Position numbers and translations under genes: made by a program | Notes under the pieces: generated by a model | What the model saw: only the letters and a program-made list of their open reading frames with translations | Databases searched by the model: none | What the model was told of the DNA's origin: nothing | Assembly: GCA_021849295.1 (NCBI GenBank) | Contig: JAJZTA010000001.1 | Location: 62,001-126,000, forward strand | Length of the DNA stretch: 64,000 nt | Origin: Pseudomonadota bacterium | GTDB lineage: Bacteria > Pseudomonadota > Alphaproteobacteria > Micavibrionales > UBA2020 | Direction: 5' to 3' | Shown: piece by piece, positions 47,705-57,231 of the stretch | How positions within the stretch are numbered: position 1 is the stretch's first letter | Layout of the letters: every line of letters begins with the position of its first letter

Positions 47705-49317
47705 TATTCCTGTCCCTCCATCCTTTGGACTGTGTCAATTGTGTCTTGTTTTTTGCCTTTTGGGAATAGGGCTTTTACCGATTGCAGGGTGAAAATGCCG
47801 AAAATATAAAGGCAGGAAAAGTAAACCACGCCGCCCGTGCCGATCAGGGCCGCCAGATCGGCCGCTTTATGCAAGAAGCGGCCTTCCATGAGGTGATAAA
47901 CATGCGTGTTCAGCGCCCAGACCACCGCTGCCATAATCAGCGCGGCCAAGAGAATCAGCGCCGCCCTTTTGACAGAACCCTTGGTAAGATCGAGGTGTTC
48001 GCGTTTGTGCAGGCCGTGGACGAGCAGAGCCATGTTGACCCATGCGGCGATCGCTGTGGCGAGCGCGATGCCGACGTGCTTCATCGGGGCGATGAGCGCG
48101 ATGGCCAGAACCGTGTTGAGGATAGCGCAGGCGATGGCGAACTTGACGGGCGTCGAGGTGTCGTCGCGGGCGAAATAGGCCGTGCTGAAAACCTTGATCA
48201 GCACAAAGGCCGGCAGACCCGTCGCATAGGCGATCAGCGCGTGGGATGACTGCACGCTTGCCATGGGCGTGAACGCGCCACGCTGGAACAAGACGGACAT
48301 GATCTCCTGCGCCAGCACGATCAGCCCGAATGCTGCGGGCAATGTGAGCATCAATCCGGTTTCAAAAGCGCGGGTCAGCAGCCCGCCCGCCTCGCCGTCT
48401 TTGCCTGTTTTCAAGGCCTGCGAGAGCATCGGCAGCAAAGCCGTGCCGATGGCGACGCCGATCACGCCGAGCGGAAACTGGTAAAGCCTGTCGGCGTAAT
48501 AAAGATAGGAGATCGAGCCGACGGGCAGCAGCGAGGCCAGAATCATATCGACGAAAACGTTGATCTGCGTCGCGCCCGCGCCGATCGCGCCGGGGAGCAT
48601 CAGACGGAAGAGCTTGCGGATGCGCGGCGTCAGAACCGGACGGCGCAAGCGCGGCGCGATGCGGTGCTTCCGGCAATTGGCTAGTATCCATGTGAATTGA
48701 ATCACGCCCGCCGCCGCGACGCCCCATGCCAGCGCGTGCCCCGCGGTCGGGAATTTGTGCGCGAAAAACAAAAGCGCGCCAATCAGCGTGATGTTGAAAA
48801 ACATCGGCGCGGCGGCAAAGGCGGCGAAACGCTTCAGCGAGTTCAGCACACCGCCAAGCAACGCCGTCAAAGACATCATCACGATGTAGGGAAAGGTAAT
48901 GCGCGAGAACGTCACCGCCAGATGAAAACGCAAGGGGTTGCAGTGCGGATCGCCTGCGGAACAATGCACGCCCGGCGCGATGATATAGAGAAGCCACGGC
49001 ATGGCGATCATGCAGAGCACGGTGAACGGCAAAAGCGTGGCGAGCATCACCGCCTGAGCTTCTTCGGCGAAGCTTTTGGCTTCGGCCTCGCCCTCCTCGA
49101 CCACGATTTTGGAGAACATCGGTACGAAGGCGACGCTGAACGCACCCTCGGCGGTAATGCGGCGGAAGAAATTGGGCAGTTTCAGTGCGATAAAAAACGC
49201 GTCCGCCACCGGTCCCGCGCCGAGGAAGCTGGCGGTCAGGATATCGCGGATAAAGCCCAGAATGCGGCTTGCCAGCGTGTATCCCCCGACGGTTGTGACA
49301 GCCTTGTAAAACGACAT
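47704..49317 (-). CDS. murJ: lipid II flippase MurJ
   Basis: It flips undecaprenyl-linked lipid II across the inner membrane for peptidoglycan synthesis. The 537-residue protein has about 13-14 membrane helices. Landmarks are TLASRILGFIRDILTASFLGAG, AEGAFSVAFVPMFSK and YLYYADRLYQFPLGVIGVAIGTALLP, which are typical of MurJ/MviN. The C-terminal helices end with a basic tail. Its start is 24 bases from ubiE, which is divergent. Confidence 0.96.
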   Translation of the reverse strand: MSFYKAVTTVGGYTLASRILGFIRDILTASFLGAGPVADAFFIALKLPNFFRRITAEGAFSVAFVPMFSKIVVEEGEAEAKSFAEEAQAVMLATLLPFTVLCMIAMPWLLYIIAPGVHCSAGDPHCNPLRFHLAVTFSRITFPYIVMMSLTALLGGVLNSLKRFAAFAAAPMFFNITLIGALLFFAHKFPTAGHALAWGVAAAGVIQFTWILANCRKHRIAPRLRRPVLTPRIRKLFRLMLPGAIGAGATQINVFVDMILASLLPVGSISYLYYADRLYQFPLGVIGVAIGTALLPMLSQALKTGKDGEAGGLLTRAFETGLMLTLPAAFGLIVLAQEIMSVLFQRGAFTPMASVQSSHALIAYATGLPAFVLIKVFSTAYFARDDTSTPVKFAIACAILNTVLAIALIAPMKHVGIALATAIAAWVNMALLVHGLHKREHLDLTKGSVKRAALILLAALIMAAVVWALNTHVYHLMEGRFLHKAADLAALIGTGGVVYFSCLYIFGIFTLQSVKALFPKGKKQDTIDTVQRMEGQE

Positions 49318-49340
49318 GAAAAGCCTATACTCCCCGCATC

Positions 49341-50111
49341 ATGATAGCACATTCAAAAAAGGACAAAAATAAAGAATCCCAATGGTTTGGCTACAAGGCC
49401 GTCAAACCGGAGGAAAAAGCGCGTCTGGTGGAGGATGTTTTTTCGTCCGTCGCGTCGCGCTACGACCTGATGAACGACCTGATGTCGGGCGGGATTCACC
49501 GGCTATGGAAAAATAGATTTGTCGCGATGCTGCGCCCCTCGGCGAAGAAGTCCCTGCTCGACGTCGCGGGCGGCACGGGCGATATCGCCTTCCGTTACCG
49601 CCAGCGCGCGGGCGACAAGGCCAAGATCACCGTCTGCGACGTGAACAAGGACATGCTGGAGGTCGGCAAGAACCGCGCGCTCGACCGCGGCTACGTCAAA
49701 GGTTTCAAATGGGTCGTCGGCAATGCGGAATCCCTGCCGTTCGACGACAACAGCTTCGACCTTTACACAATCTCCTTCGGCCTGCGCAACGTGCCGAAGA
49801 TCGACGACGCGCTGGAAGAAGCCTACCGCGTGCTCAAGCCCGGCGGCCGTTTCTTCTGCCTCGAGTTCAGCCGCGTGCTCAATCCCGCCTTGCGCAAGCT
49901 TTACGATGAATATTCTTTCCGCGTCATCCCGAAGATCGGCGAAGCCGTGGCGCAAGACCGCGACAGCTATCAATATCTCGTCGAAAGCATCCGCCAGTTT
50001 CCGCCGCAACAGGAACTGGCAGACAGAATGAAAAAAGCCGGCTTCGAGCTTGTTAAAGTTGTGAATTTAACCGGAGGCATTGCAGCCATCCATAGCGGAA
50101 CCAAGTTATAA
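49341..50111 (+). CDS. ubiE: ubiquinone/menaquinone C-methyltransferase
   Basis: This SAM-dependent enzyme methylates the quinone ring in ubiquinone synthesis. The 256 residues carry the Rossmann-like SAM motif [30 protein letters not shown], the motif [24 protein letters not shown], and the C-terminal [17 protein letters not shown]. Length and motifs match UbiE. It is divergent from murJ and stands alone. Confidence 0.96.
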   Translation: MIAHSKKDKNKESQWFGYKAVKPEEKARLVEDVFSSVASRYDLMNDLMSGGIHRLWKNRFVAMLRPSAKKSLLDVAGGTGDIAFRYRQRAGDKAKITVCDVNKDMLEVGKNRALDRGYVKGFKWVVGNAESLPFDDNSFDLYTISFGLRNVPKIDDALEEAYRVLKPGGRFFCLEFSRVLNPALRKLYDEYSFRVIPKIGEAVAQDRDSYQYLVESIRQFPPQQELADRMKKAGFELVKVVNLTGGIAAIHSGTKL

Positions 50112-50169
50112 AGTTTTAACTGTAACTACCTGAAATATTAAAGAGTTTTTGATTTTTTTACGATCTTTA

Positions 50170-50199
50170 TTGATTTTTCACATAATTAGTGCGCATAAT
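50170..50199 (+). promoter_or_regulatory. candidate promoter of the cysteine hydrolase gene
   Basis: TTGATT (50170-50175) and CATAAT (50194-50199) are separated by 18 bases, 20 bases before the start codon. The short leader leaves room only for an AAGG-type ribosome site. Confidence 0.5.
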
Positions 50200-50219
50200 A
50201 TCCTCACAAAGGTTATGAC

Positions 50220-50864
50220 ATGGACAACATTTTTGAACCACCCCTGCCCGAGCGCTATAGAAAAACGCACAAGTTTTTCGAGCCGGAGAATCTCGAGAAG
50301 CTGATCATCAAGTATGAAGGCGAAGCGGTCCTGCTCGTCGTCGACGCGCAAAAGGAATTCGCCGATCCGTGGTACGGCCGCGGCAACAAGGAAACAGTGG
50401 AAGTGGCCGAGCGCCTCCAGTCGATCATTCCCCAGTTCCGCAGGGCCGGCGTTCCCGTCTATGCGATTTATTACTCGACCAGCGGCGAAAAAGATCTGCA
50501 CACAATCGACTTTTTCAAGTTCCATCCCGCGCCGGAAGACAAGCTTTTCGCCAAAAGCACCAACTCCGCCTTCGAGAGCGGCAGGCTCAAGGGCGAACTG
50601 GAAAAAGAAAAGCGCAAGCTATTGCTGGTCTGCGGCTTCAACGAGGCCGCCTGCGTCAAGGAAACCGTTTTGTCGGCGCGCAAGCTCGGCTACGACGTGT
50701 GCGTGATGGAAGATCTGGCGGGTAACGACAACTATTGCATTAACTCCAGAATGGTCATGTCGAAGCTGATGGACGAAAAAGGCGCCGCCGTCACGACGTC
50801 CGACCATGTGCTGAAGTTCCTGCGCAAGCACCACCACCAGCCGCACGAGCCGAGAGCCTCTTAA
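50220..50864 (+). CDS. isochorismatase-family cysteine hydrolase
   Basis: The 214 residues show the Asp-Lys-Cys catalytic triad of the isochorismatase/nicotinamidase fold: D42 ([10 protein letters not shown]), K112 ([10 protein letters not shown]) and C145 (NEAACVKET). Family members hydrolyse amides or vinyl ethers such as isochorismate, nicotinamide or N-carbamoyl compounds. The substrate is not evident. The N-terminal ~30 residues precede the fold and may cap it. It converges with prfB, overlapping the stops by 4 bases. Confidence 0.9.
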   Translation: MDNIFEPPLPERYRKTHKFFEPENLEKLIIKYEGEAVLLVVDAQKEFADPWYGRGNKETVEVAERLQSIIPQFRRAGVPVYAIYYSTSGEKDLHTIDFFKFHPAPEDKLFAKSTNSAFESGRLKGELEKEKRKLLLVCGFNEAACVKETVLSARKLGYDVCVMEDLAGNDNYCINSRMVMSKLMDEKGAAVTTSDHVLKFLRKHHHQPHEPRAS

Positions 50865-52001
50865 TCGATATCCTCATACGCGACTTTTTTGCCGTCGGCC
50901 TTGTCGGTCAGCTTCTGCGCGAGCGAAGCCTCGAGGAACGGGTCGAGGTCGCCGTCGAGCACGCCTTGGGTGTCTGAGGTTTCGTATCCGGTGCGCAGAT
51001 CCTTCACCATCTGGTACGGCTGCAAAACATATGAACGGATCTGGTGGCCCCAGGCGATGTCGGTCTTCGCCGCCTCGGCCGCGTCCTTTTCCGCCTGTTT
51101 CATCTGCATTTCGCGTTCATAGAGCTTCGCCTTCAGCATGTTCATCGCGGTGGCACGGTTCTGGTGCTGGGAACGCTGGTTCTGGCAGGCGACGACGATG
51201 CCCGTCGGCAGGTGCGTCAAACGCACGGCGGAATCGGTCTTGTTGACGTGCTGTCCGCCCGCACCCTGCGAGCGGTAGGTGTCGACCCGCAGGTCCTTGT
51301 CCTCGATCTTGATGTCGATGTTCTCGTCGATCACCGGCGTCACGGAGACGGACACGAAGCTCGTGTGCCGCCGCGCGTTGGAATCGAACGGCGAAATGCG
51401 CACGAGCCGGTGCACGCCGGATTCCGACTTCATCCAGCCGTAGGCGTTCTCGCCGCTGACTTCGAGAGTGGCGCTCTTGATGCCGGCGACTTCGCCGTCC
51501 TGCTTGTCCATCAGCGAGAGTTTGAAGCCGCGCTGCTCCGCCCAGCGCATGTACATGCGAAACAGCATGCTCGCCCAGTCGCAGCTTTCCGTGCCCCCCG
51601 CGCCGGCGTTGATTTGCAGGTAGGCGTCGTTGCCGTCCATCTCGCCGGAGAGCAAGCTGGCGATGCCGCGCTTGGCGACTTCGTCTTTGAGCGTCAGCAG
51701 GCTTTTCTCCGCGTCGGCGACGACCGACTGGTCCCCTTCCGCCTCGCCCAGCTCGAGCAGGCCGAGGTTGTCGTCCATTTCCGACTGCAGGGCCTTGACG
51801 GAGGAAATTTGCGTATCAAGGCGCGTGCGCTCCTTCATGATTTTCTGGGCGCGATCCTGATCGTTCCAGAGGTTGGGGTCTTCGGCGAGAGCGTTCAGCT
51901 CGTCAAGCCTGTGGAGGGCGCGATCCCAGTCAAAGATGCCTCCTCAACAACTCGAGCGAGGACCTGATGTCGCTCACGGCTGTCTGGATTTCGTTTTTCA
52001 T
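50861..52001 (-). CDS. prfB: peptide chain release factor 2, with programmed +1 frameshift
   Basis: RF2 terminates translation at UAA and UGA. The gene begins at 52001 (AAGGAA site) with [23 protein letters not shown]. It then meets an in-frame TGA (51932-51930); after +1 shifting at CTT-TGA-C the frame reads [13 protein letters not shown] and continues to the end. The SPF stop-recognition motif ([13 protein letters not shown]) and the GGQ catalytic motif ([13 protein letters not shown]) are present. Annotating only the downstream part from 51838 would miss the N-terminus. It sits between HMG-CoA lyase and the cysteine hydrolase. Confidence 0.96.
51929..51944 (-). promoter_or_regulatory. prfB programmed frameshift site
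   Basis: On the minus strand an internal Shine-Dalgarno AGGAGG (51944-51939) precedes CTT-TGA-C (51935-51929). Ribosome pausing at UGA when RF2 is scarce lets tRNA-Leu slip by one base. This is the classic self-regulating prfB signal. Confidence 0.95.
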
Positions 52002-52051
52002 CTCAAAAATTCCTTTTTCTGGAAGCAAATTATAATGTGCGCAGCGTTCTG

Positions 52052-52957
52052 TCAAGCTTTCGCGGCCAGCGCTTTCGCGGCTTTGGAGGACGTCGCGTGC
52101 CCCAGCGTTTCGCCGATAAAACGCCCCGCGGCGGCGATTTTGGCGATATCCACGCCGGTTGCGATGCCCATGCCGCCCAGCATGTAAAGCACGTCCTCGG
52201 TCGCGACGTTGCCCGAGGCGCCCTGCGCATAGGGACATCCGCCGAGGCCCGAGGTTGCGCTGTCGACCACCGCGATGCCTTCTTCGAGCGCGACGAGGAT
52301 GTTCGCCAGCGCCTGCCCGTAGGTATCGTGGAAATGCACGGCGAGCGCGGCGGGCGAAATGTCCTTTTTGACCTCCTGCAACATCGTGCGGGTTTTGACC
52401 GGCGTGCCGGTGCCGATGGTGTCGCCGAGCGAAATCTCATAGCAGCCCATGTCGTGCAGCGCGGTCGCGGTTTTGGCGACTGCCTCGGGTTTGATTTCGC
52501 CCTCGTAGGGGCAGCCGAGAACGCAGGAGACGTAGCCGCGCACCTTGATGCCGTTTCGCTTCGCCGTTTCCATGACGGGCCTGAAGCGGTCAAGGCTTTC
52601 GTCCATCGAGCAGTTGATGTTTTTCTTGCTAAAAGTTTCCGACGCGGCGGCGAAGACGGCGATTTCCTTCACGCCCGCTTTAAGCGCGGATTCCATGCCG
52701 CGCTCGTTCGGCACCAGCACGGGATAGGAAACGCCCGCCTTTTTGTTGATCGCGGCGTAGACTTTGTCGGTGTCCGCCATTTGCGGCACCCATTTGGGTG
52801 AGACGAAGGCGCCCGCTTCGATGGTCTGCAATCCGGATTCGGAAAGCATGTCGATGAATTGTACTTTTTTATCGGTCGGGACGACCATCAGCTCGTTCTG
52901 CAGTCCGTCGCGCGGGCCGACCTCGACGATGCGGACGGATTTGGGATACGCGCTCAT
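52052..52957 (-). CDS. mvaB: hydroxymethylglutaryl-CoA lyase
   Basis: It cleaves HMG-CoA to acetoacetate and acetyl-CoA, the last step of leucine breakdown. The 301 residues show the metal- and substrate-binding VEVGPRDGLQNE, SPKWVPQMAD, HFHDTYGQALAN and the catalytic-Cys loop GGCPYAQGASGNVATEDVLYML. Its start overlaps the stop of the upstream carboxylase gene by 4 bases, so both are in one leucine-catabolism operon. It is also called liuE. Confidence 0.96.
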   Translation of the reverse strand: MSAYPKSVRIVEVGPRDGLQNELMVVPTDKKVQFIDMLSESGLQTIEAGAFVSPKWVPQMADTDKVYAAINKKAGVSYPVLVPNERGMESALKAGVKEIAVFAAASETFSKKNINCSMDESLDRFRPVMETAKRNGIKVRGYVSCVLGCPYEGEIKPEAVAKTATALHDMGCYEISLGDTIGTGTPVKTRTMLQEVKKDISPAALAVHFHDTYGQALANILVALEEGIAVVDSATSGLGGCPYAQGASGNVATEDVLYMLGGMGIATGVDIAKIAAAGRFIGETLGHATSSKAAKALAAKA

Positions 52958-54942
52958 TTCAGCGCGATCAGTTCGTGTTTTTCGCTCACCTGATCGCCGA
53001 CGATGGCGTGGATGGCTGCGACGACGCCATCCGCGGGCGCGGTGATGGTGTGCTCCATCTTCATCGCCTCTACGATGATCAGCGCCTGCCCCTTGGTGAC
53101 TTTCGCGCCCGTCTTGACGCGCACGGCGACGACCTTGCCTGGCATCGGCGCGGTGAGCTTGCCGGTGGATTCCTCGTTGCCCTCGCCTGCGTGGAGCGGG
53201 TCGAGCCAGGTCAGTTCCTCATAGTGGCCCTGATACATTACATGTATATGCAACCCATGTTTACACACGACAGCGTCGTCATATCTTTTGCCGCCGATCT
53301 GCACCGTAAGCCCCATATCGAACGACGATAGCGTGTAAGCAACGCGCAGGGCGGTGCCGTCCGGCAAAACAACTTTTGAATCCTGATAGGAAATCGTGAC
53401 GGGATAGTCCTTTTCTCCGCTCTTGAAAGTAAACGTATCGCTCTCGTTTCCGCCGATGCGCCATGCGGAAAGATCACCCCACGGGTCATCGGACGTCGGT
53501 TCGCCGCGCTCCGCCAGCAATCCGAGCGCAGCGAGCGCCAGCGTTTCGTTCGCGGGCGCTGACGGCTTCGGCAACAGAGCCTTGTGGTGGTCGGCGATGA
53601 AATGGGTCGAGACTTTCGCGGCGGCGAAATCCTTGTTCTTCGTCAGTGCGCGCAGGAAGTTGATGTTCGTTTTCGGCCCCGCGATGTGGGTATTGTCGAG
53701 CGCCGACTGCATATTGCGCAGCGCGGTGTCGCGGTCTTTGCCCCAGCTGATGATCTTGGCGATCATCGGGTCGTAATAAATCGAGATCACATCTCCCTCG
53801 CCGAACGGTGCTTCGCGCACGCCCGTGTCAACCCGAACGCAGTCGCTTTCCATCGGGTAACGCAAAAACTGTATCTGTCCCGCGCCGGGGAGGAAATCCT
53901 TTGCGGGGTCCTCGGCATAAAGCCGCGCCTCGAAGGCATGGCCGTTGATCTTCAGGTCCTTCTGCGCCAGCGGCAGCTTATTGCCCTCGGCGACGCGGAT
54001 TTGCCATTCGACCAAGTCCAGCCCCGTGATCATCTCCGTCACCGGATGCTCCACCTGCAGGCGGGTGTTCATTTCCATGAAGTAGAAATTTTCTTTGGCA
54101 TCGAGCAAAAATTCCACAGTGCCCGCGCCGACGTAGTCGATCGCCTGCGCTGCCGCGACGGCCGCCTTGCCCATCTTCTCGCGCACGGCCTGGGAAAGAC
54201 CCGGCGCCGGCGCTTCTTCCAGCACCTTTTGGTGGCGGCGCTGCACGGAGCAATCGCGCTCGAACAGATAAACCGCGTTGCCTTTTTGATCGGCGAAAAC
54301 CTGAATTTCAACGTGGCGCGGATGGGCGAGATATTTCTCGATCAAAACCTTCTCGTTGCCGAAGGATGATTTCGCTTCGCGCTGCGCGCCCGCGAGCGCT
54401 TCGGAGAAATCTTTCGCGCTTTCAACCACGCGCATCCCTTTGCCGCCGCCGCCCGCCGAAGCCTTGATCAGCACAGGATAGCCGATCTTTTCCGCCTCGG
54501 CTTTGAGCAGCTTTTCATCCTGCCTTTCGCCGTGATAGCCCGGCACCAGCGGCACCTTGGCTTTTTCCATCAGCGCTTTGGATTCGGATTTGCCTCCCAT
54601 CGCGCGGATGGCGCTGGCGGGCGGGCCGATGAAAATGAGCCCCGCCTTGGCGACGGCCTCGGCGAAGTCCGCGTTCTCGGATAAAAAGCCGTAGCCCGGA
54701 TGGATGGCGTCCGCGCCCGTTTGCTGCACCGCCGCAAGAATCTTTTTTGTATCGAGGTAACTTTCGCGCGCCGGCGCGGGGCCGATCAATACCGCTTCGT
54801 CCGCCATTTCGACGTGCAGCGCGCCGGCGTCGGCTTCGGAATAAACAGCGACTGTCGCGATACCAAGCCTTTGGCAGGTTTTCATCACGCGGCAGGCGAT
54901 CTCGCCCCTGTTGGCGATTAAGATTTTTTTAATCAGTGCCAT
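52954..54942 (-). CDS. liuD: methylcrotonyl-CoA carboxylase biotin-containing subunit alpha
   Basis: With a carboxyltransferase beta subunit it carboxylates 3-methylcrotonyl-CoA in leucine catabolism. The 662 residues comprise an N-terminal biotin carboxylase (KILIANRGEIACRVM at the start; ATP-grasp KASAGGGGKGMRVV; EMNTRLQVEHPVTE) and a C-terminal biotinyl domain with VEAMKMEHTI. I chose the ATG at 54942 (MALIKKIL), since the 16 residues before it are AT-rich leader. Propionyl- or other acyl-CoA carboxylase is possible, but the adjacent HMG-CoA lyase supports leucine. The beta subunit is not in the window. Confidence 0.9.
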   Translation of the reverse strand: MALIKKILIANRGEIACRVMKTCQRLGIATVAVYSEADAGALHVEMADEAVLIGPAPARESYLDTKKILAAVQQTGADAIHPGYGFLSENADFAEAVAKAGLIFIGPPASAIRAMGGKSESKALMEKAKVPLVPGYHGERQDEKLLKAEAEKIGYPVLIKASAGGGGKGMRVVESAKDFSEALAGAQREAKSSFGNEKVLIEKYLAHPRHVEIQVFADQKGNAVYLFERDCSVQRRHQKVLEEAPAPGLSQAVREKMGKAAVAAAQAIDYVGAGTVEFLLDAKENFYFMEMNTRLQVEHPVTEMITGLDLVEWQIRVAEGNKLPLAQKDLKINGHAFEARLYAEDPAKDFLPGAGQIQFLRYPMESDCVRVDTGVREAPFGEGDVISIYYDPMIAKIISWGKDRDTALRNMQSALDNTHIAGPKTNINFLRALTKNKDFAAAKVSTHFIADHHKALLPKPSAPANETLALAALGLLAERGEPTSDDPWGDLSAWRIGGNESDTFTFKSGEKDYPVTISYQDSKVVLPDGTALRVAYTLSSFDMGLTVQIGGKRYDDAVVCKHGLHIHVMYQGHYEELTWLDPLHAGEGNEESTGKLTAPMPGKVVAVRVKTGAKVTKGQALIIVEAMKMEHTITAPADGVVAAIHAIVGDQVSEKHELIALK

Positions 54943-55093
54943 GTACTGATTATAAATATTCAACAACACCGCCACAATACCGGAAATCAAAAAATTTCCA
55001 GAACGGCGGCACGTGAAAATGAAAAATATTGACCGCGTATATAAAATAGATGACAGTTAATGACATAGGTGTATAAGGGGAGGTTTTGTTTAT

Positions 55094-56119
55094 ATGGGCT
55101 CAGCCGCTGCGCGCCGCAAAGAACAACCGAAAAGGTCACTGAGCGACGTCTTCAACGAATTCGCCAAGGAATCCGTCCGTCAATTCCCCGATGCCAAAGG
55201 CAAGCTGCTGATCCACGACACCAACGAAAGCGCGACCTACGGGCGCGAAGATCTCGACAAAAAATCCGAAAAGTCCCTCTCCGCCGTCGACGCCTTCGTC
55301 AAAAGGCGCACGAAAGACAAAAACCGCCAGACCTACGCCGACACCAGCAAGCAGCTCAAGCTGTTCTTCATCCTCTACGACGAGCCGGTGAACGAAAACC
55401 ACATCAAGTCTCTGCCGAAGAAGACCGAGAAGGAAATCCTTTATATCCTCGACCACGAACTCGCGCACCTCGTCATCAAGGACCCGCCGCTGGAGGGCGA
55501 AACCGAGCGCTACAAGAGCGCGATCGGCGAAGCCATCGCCGACGCCTACGCGATGATCCGCCATTATCAGCGCTACGGCACGAACAGCGCGCACAAAAGC
55601 TCCATCATCGACCCGTGGGCGCGCGCCGGCGCGCTGACGCTCAACGGCGACGACATCCATTTCTCCACCCTGATGCTGGAAGAGATCATCAAGCGCAAGG
55701 ACACGATCGACTTCAAGGCGCTCGACCCGCAGCAGACGGCGGAGCTCGCCCGCCGTTTCGCCGTGAAATACACGCCGCCGTCGTCGGTGGTGAACAACAT
55801 CTTCAAAAAGATGAAGCCGGTGCAGAAAATCTACGACGACGAGCCGGATTCGAACAAATGGCTGAAAGAACTGGCGCGCATCACGCTCGACCCGCAAAAC
55901 GACGCCATCACCTTCACCATCTGCAAAAAAATTCTCGACGGTTATCTCGACGGGCGCACCGACATGGACGGACGCTCCTACAGCACCAAAGGCGCCTATT
56001 GGGACAACATCCGCGCCCGCCTGCAAAAAGCCGAGGAACGCCACAGCCGCGAGGACATCCTCTTCAACATTCCGCAGATGAAAAAGAAGACGCCGCGTCC
56101 GCGCTCGCCCAAACAATAA
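55094..56119 (+). CDS. putative HExxH zinc metallopeptidase, unknown family
   Basis: This 341-residue soluble protein has the zinc motif H121-E-L-A-H125 (LDHELAHLVI), with a candidate third ligand Glu146 in the following helix (GEAIADAYAMIRHYQ). This spacing is like that of gluzincins. Other parts do not match any family I know: an N-terminal basic region (AAARRKEQPKRSL), a segment FILYDEPVNENHI and a C-terminal helical half. There is no signal peptide, so it acts inside the cell. It is alone on the plus strand with a GGGGAGG ribosome site, between two minus-strand operons. Confidence 0.75.
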   Translation: MGSAAARRKEQPKRSLSDVFNEFAKESVRQFPDAKGKLLIHDTNESATYGREDLDKKSEKSLSAVDAFVKRRTKDKNRQTYADTSKQLKLFFILYDEPVNENHIKSLPKKTEKEILYILDHELAHLVIKDPPLEGETERYKSAIGEAIADAYAMIRHYQRYGTNSAHKSSIIDPWARAGALTLNGDDIHFSTLMLEEIIKRKDTIDFKALDPQQTAELARRFAVKYTPPSSVVNNIFKKMKPVQKIYDDEPDSNKWLKELARITLDPQNDAITFTICKKILDGYLDGRTDMDGRSYSTKGAYWDNIRARLQKAEERHSREDILFNIPQMKKKTPRPRSPKQ

Positions 56120-56443
56120 TTAACGAAAGTCTCCGCCGCCCTTGAGCTTGCCGCGGGCCTGACGGCTGCGGATTTTGGCGATGTTGTCGGTCGCGATGTC
56201 GGAGAGCGGCACGCCGACGTCGTCCGCCAGCGCGGAGAGATACCACAAAACGTCGCCCATTTCGGCCTTGATGCCTTCGAGCAGTTCGTCGCGGTTGTCG
56301 TCGCCGCGCAGGAGTTTCTTGACCTTGTTGGCCAGCTCGCCCGCCTCGCCGACCAGACCCATCGTCGCGTAGGTGATGTTGAGGTCGGGGTCTATGTCTG
56401 ACGTTTTGCGCGCTTCTATCTGGTATTCGGCGAAGGTTTTCAC
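56120..56443 (-). CDS. MazG-like nucleotide pyrophosphohydrolase
   Basis: The 107 residues form a single MazG-type helical domain. The metal-binding helices are GLVGEAGELANKVKK and GIKAEMGDVLWYLSALADDVG (ExxE and ExxD type). It probably hydrolyses nucleotide triphosphates to monophosphates. It is short compared with MazG itself, which is a separate gene at 21.9 kb. It overlaps the enoyl-CoA hydratase stop by 4 bases (ATGA) and is last in the miaB operon. Confidence 0.85.
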   Translation of the reverse strand: MKTFAEYQIEARKTSDIDPDLNITYATMGLVGEAGELANKVKKLLRGDDNRDELLEGIKAEMGDVLWYLSALADDVGVPLSDIATDNIAKIRSRQARGKLKGGGDFR

Positions 56444-57231
56444 GCTTTTTTTCTCCAGTTCGGTTCGGATTTGTTGAGGAACGCAGAGAGGCCCTCTTTG
56501 CCTTCGTCGGAGGCGCGGGCTTCGGCGATCTGCTCGGCGGTGAATTTGATCACCGCGTCGTCGATGGGTTTTTTGGCGATTTCGAGAATGACCTTTTTGC
56601 CGCGGGCCTGCGCCGAGGGCGCGCCGTCGGAAAGCGCGGCGAGGATTTTATCTTTCGCGGCGTCAAGCCCGCCCTGCGCGCAGACCTCGTGCACGAGGCC
56701 GAGACGCTCCGCGACGCGCGCGTCGAACCGTTCCGCCGTCATGAAATAGCGCCGCGCCTGCCGCTCGCCGATCGCCGCGATCACATAGGGCGCGATGATG
56801 CTGGGGATAAGGCCGATGCGCACTTCCGAAAGGCAAAAGCGCGTACCCTCCTCGGCAATCGCGATGTCGCAGCAGGCGGTGAGACCCACGCCGCCGCCGA
56901 AAGCGTTGCCCTGCACGAGCGCGATGGTCGGCTTCGGCAGCGTGTTGATGGTTTTCAAAAGCTTAGCCAGGCCCATCGCGTCGGCGACGTTTTGTTCGAA
57001 CGAATAAGTGGCGGAGCGCTTCATCCAGTTCATGTCGCCGCCCGCGGAGAAGCTTTTGCCGTTGCCGCGCAGCACCACCGCGCGCACGGCGGCATCGGCG
57101 CCCGCTTTTTCGAAGGCTGCGGTCATCTGGGCGATGACCTGCTCGTTGAAGGCGTTGTGCACGTCCGGCCTGTTCATGGTGACGGTGGCGACGCCGTGGT
57201 CGCTGTGAAAATCGATAAATTGTTCGGTCAT
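56440..57231 (-). CDS. liuC: enoyl-CoA hydratase, methylglutaconyl-CoA-type
   Basis: The 263-residue crotonase-fold protein has the oxyanion-hole segment GKSFSAGGDMNWMKR (about residues 55-69) and the second loop VQGNAFGGGVGLTACCDIAIAEEGTRF. The GGDMNWM arrangement resembles LiuC/AUH, which hydrates methylglutaconyl-CoA in leucine breakdown. This fits the nearby liuD/mvaB pair, but the gene lies in the miaB operon rather than theirs, so another enoyl-CoA substrate is possible. It overlaps corC by 4 bases and the MazG-like gene by 4 bases. Confidence 0.85.
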   Translation of the reverse strand: MTEQFIDFHSDHGVATVTMNRPDVHNAFNEQVIAQMTAAFEKAGADAAVRAVVLRGNGKSFSAGGDMNWMKRSATYSFEQNVADAMGLAKLLKTINTLPKPTIALVQGNAFGGGVGLTACCDIAIAEEGTRFCLSEVRIGLIPSIIAPYVIAAIGERQARRYFMTAERFDARVAERLGLVHEVCAQGGLDAAKDKILAALSDGAPSAQARGKKVILEIAKKPIDDAVIKFTAEQIAEARASDEGKEGLSAFLNKSEPNWRKKA

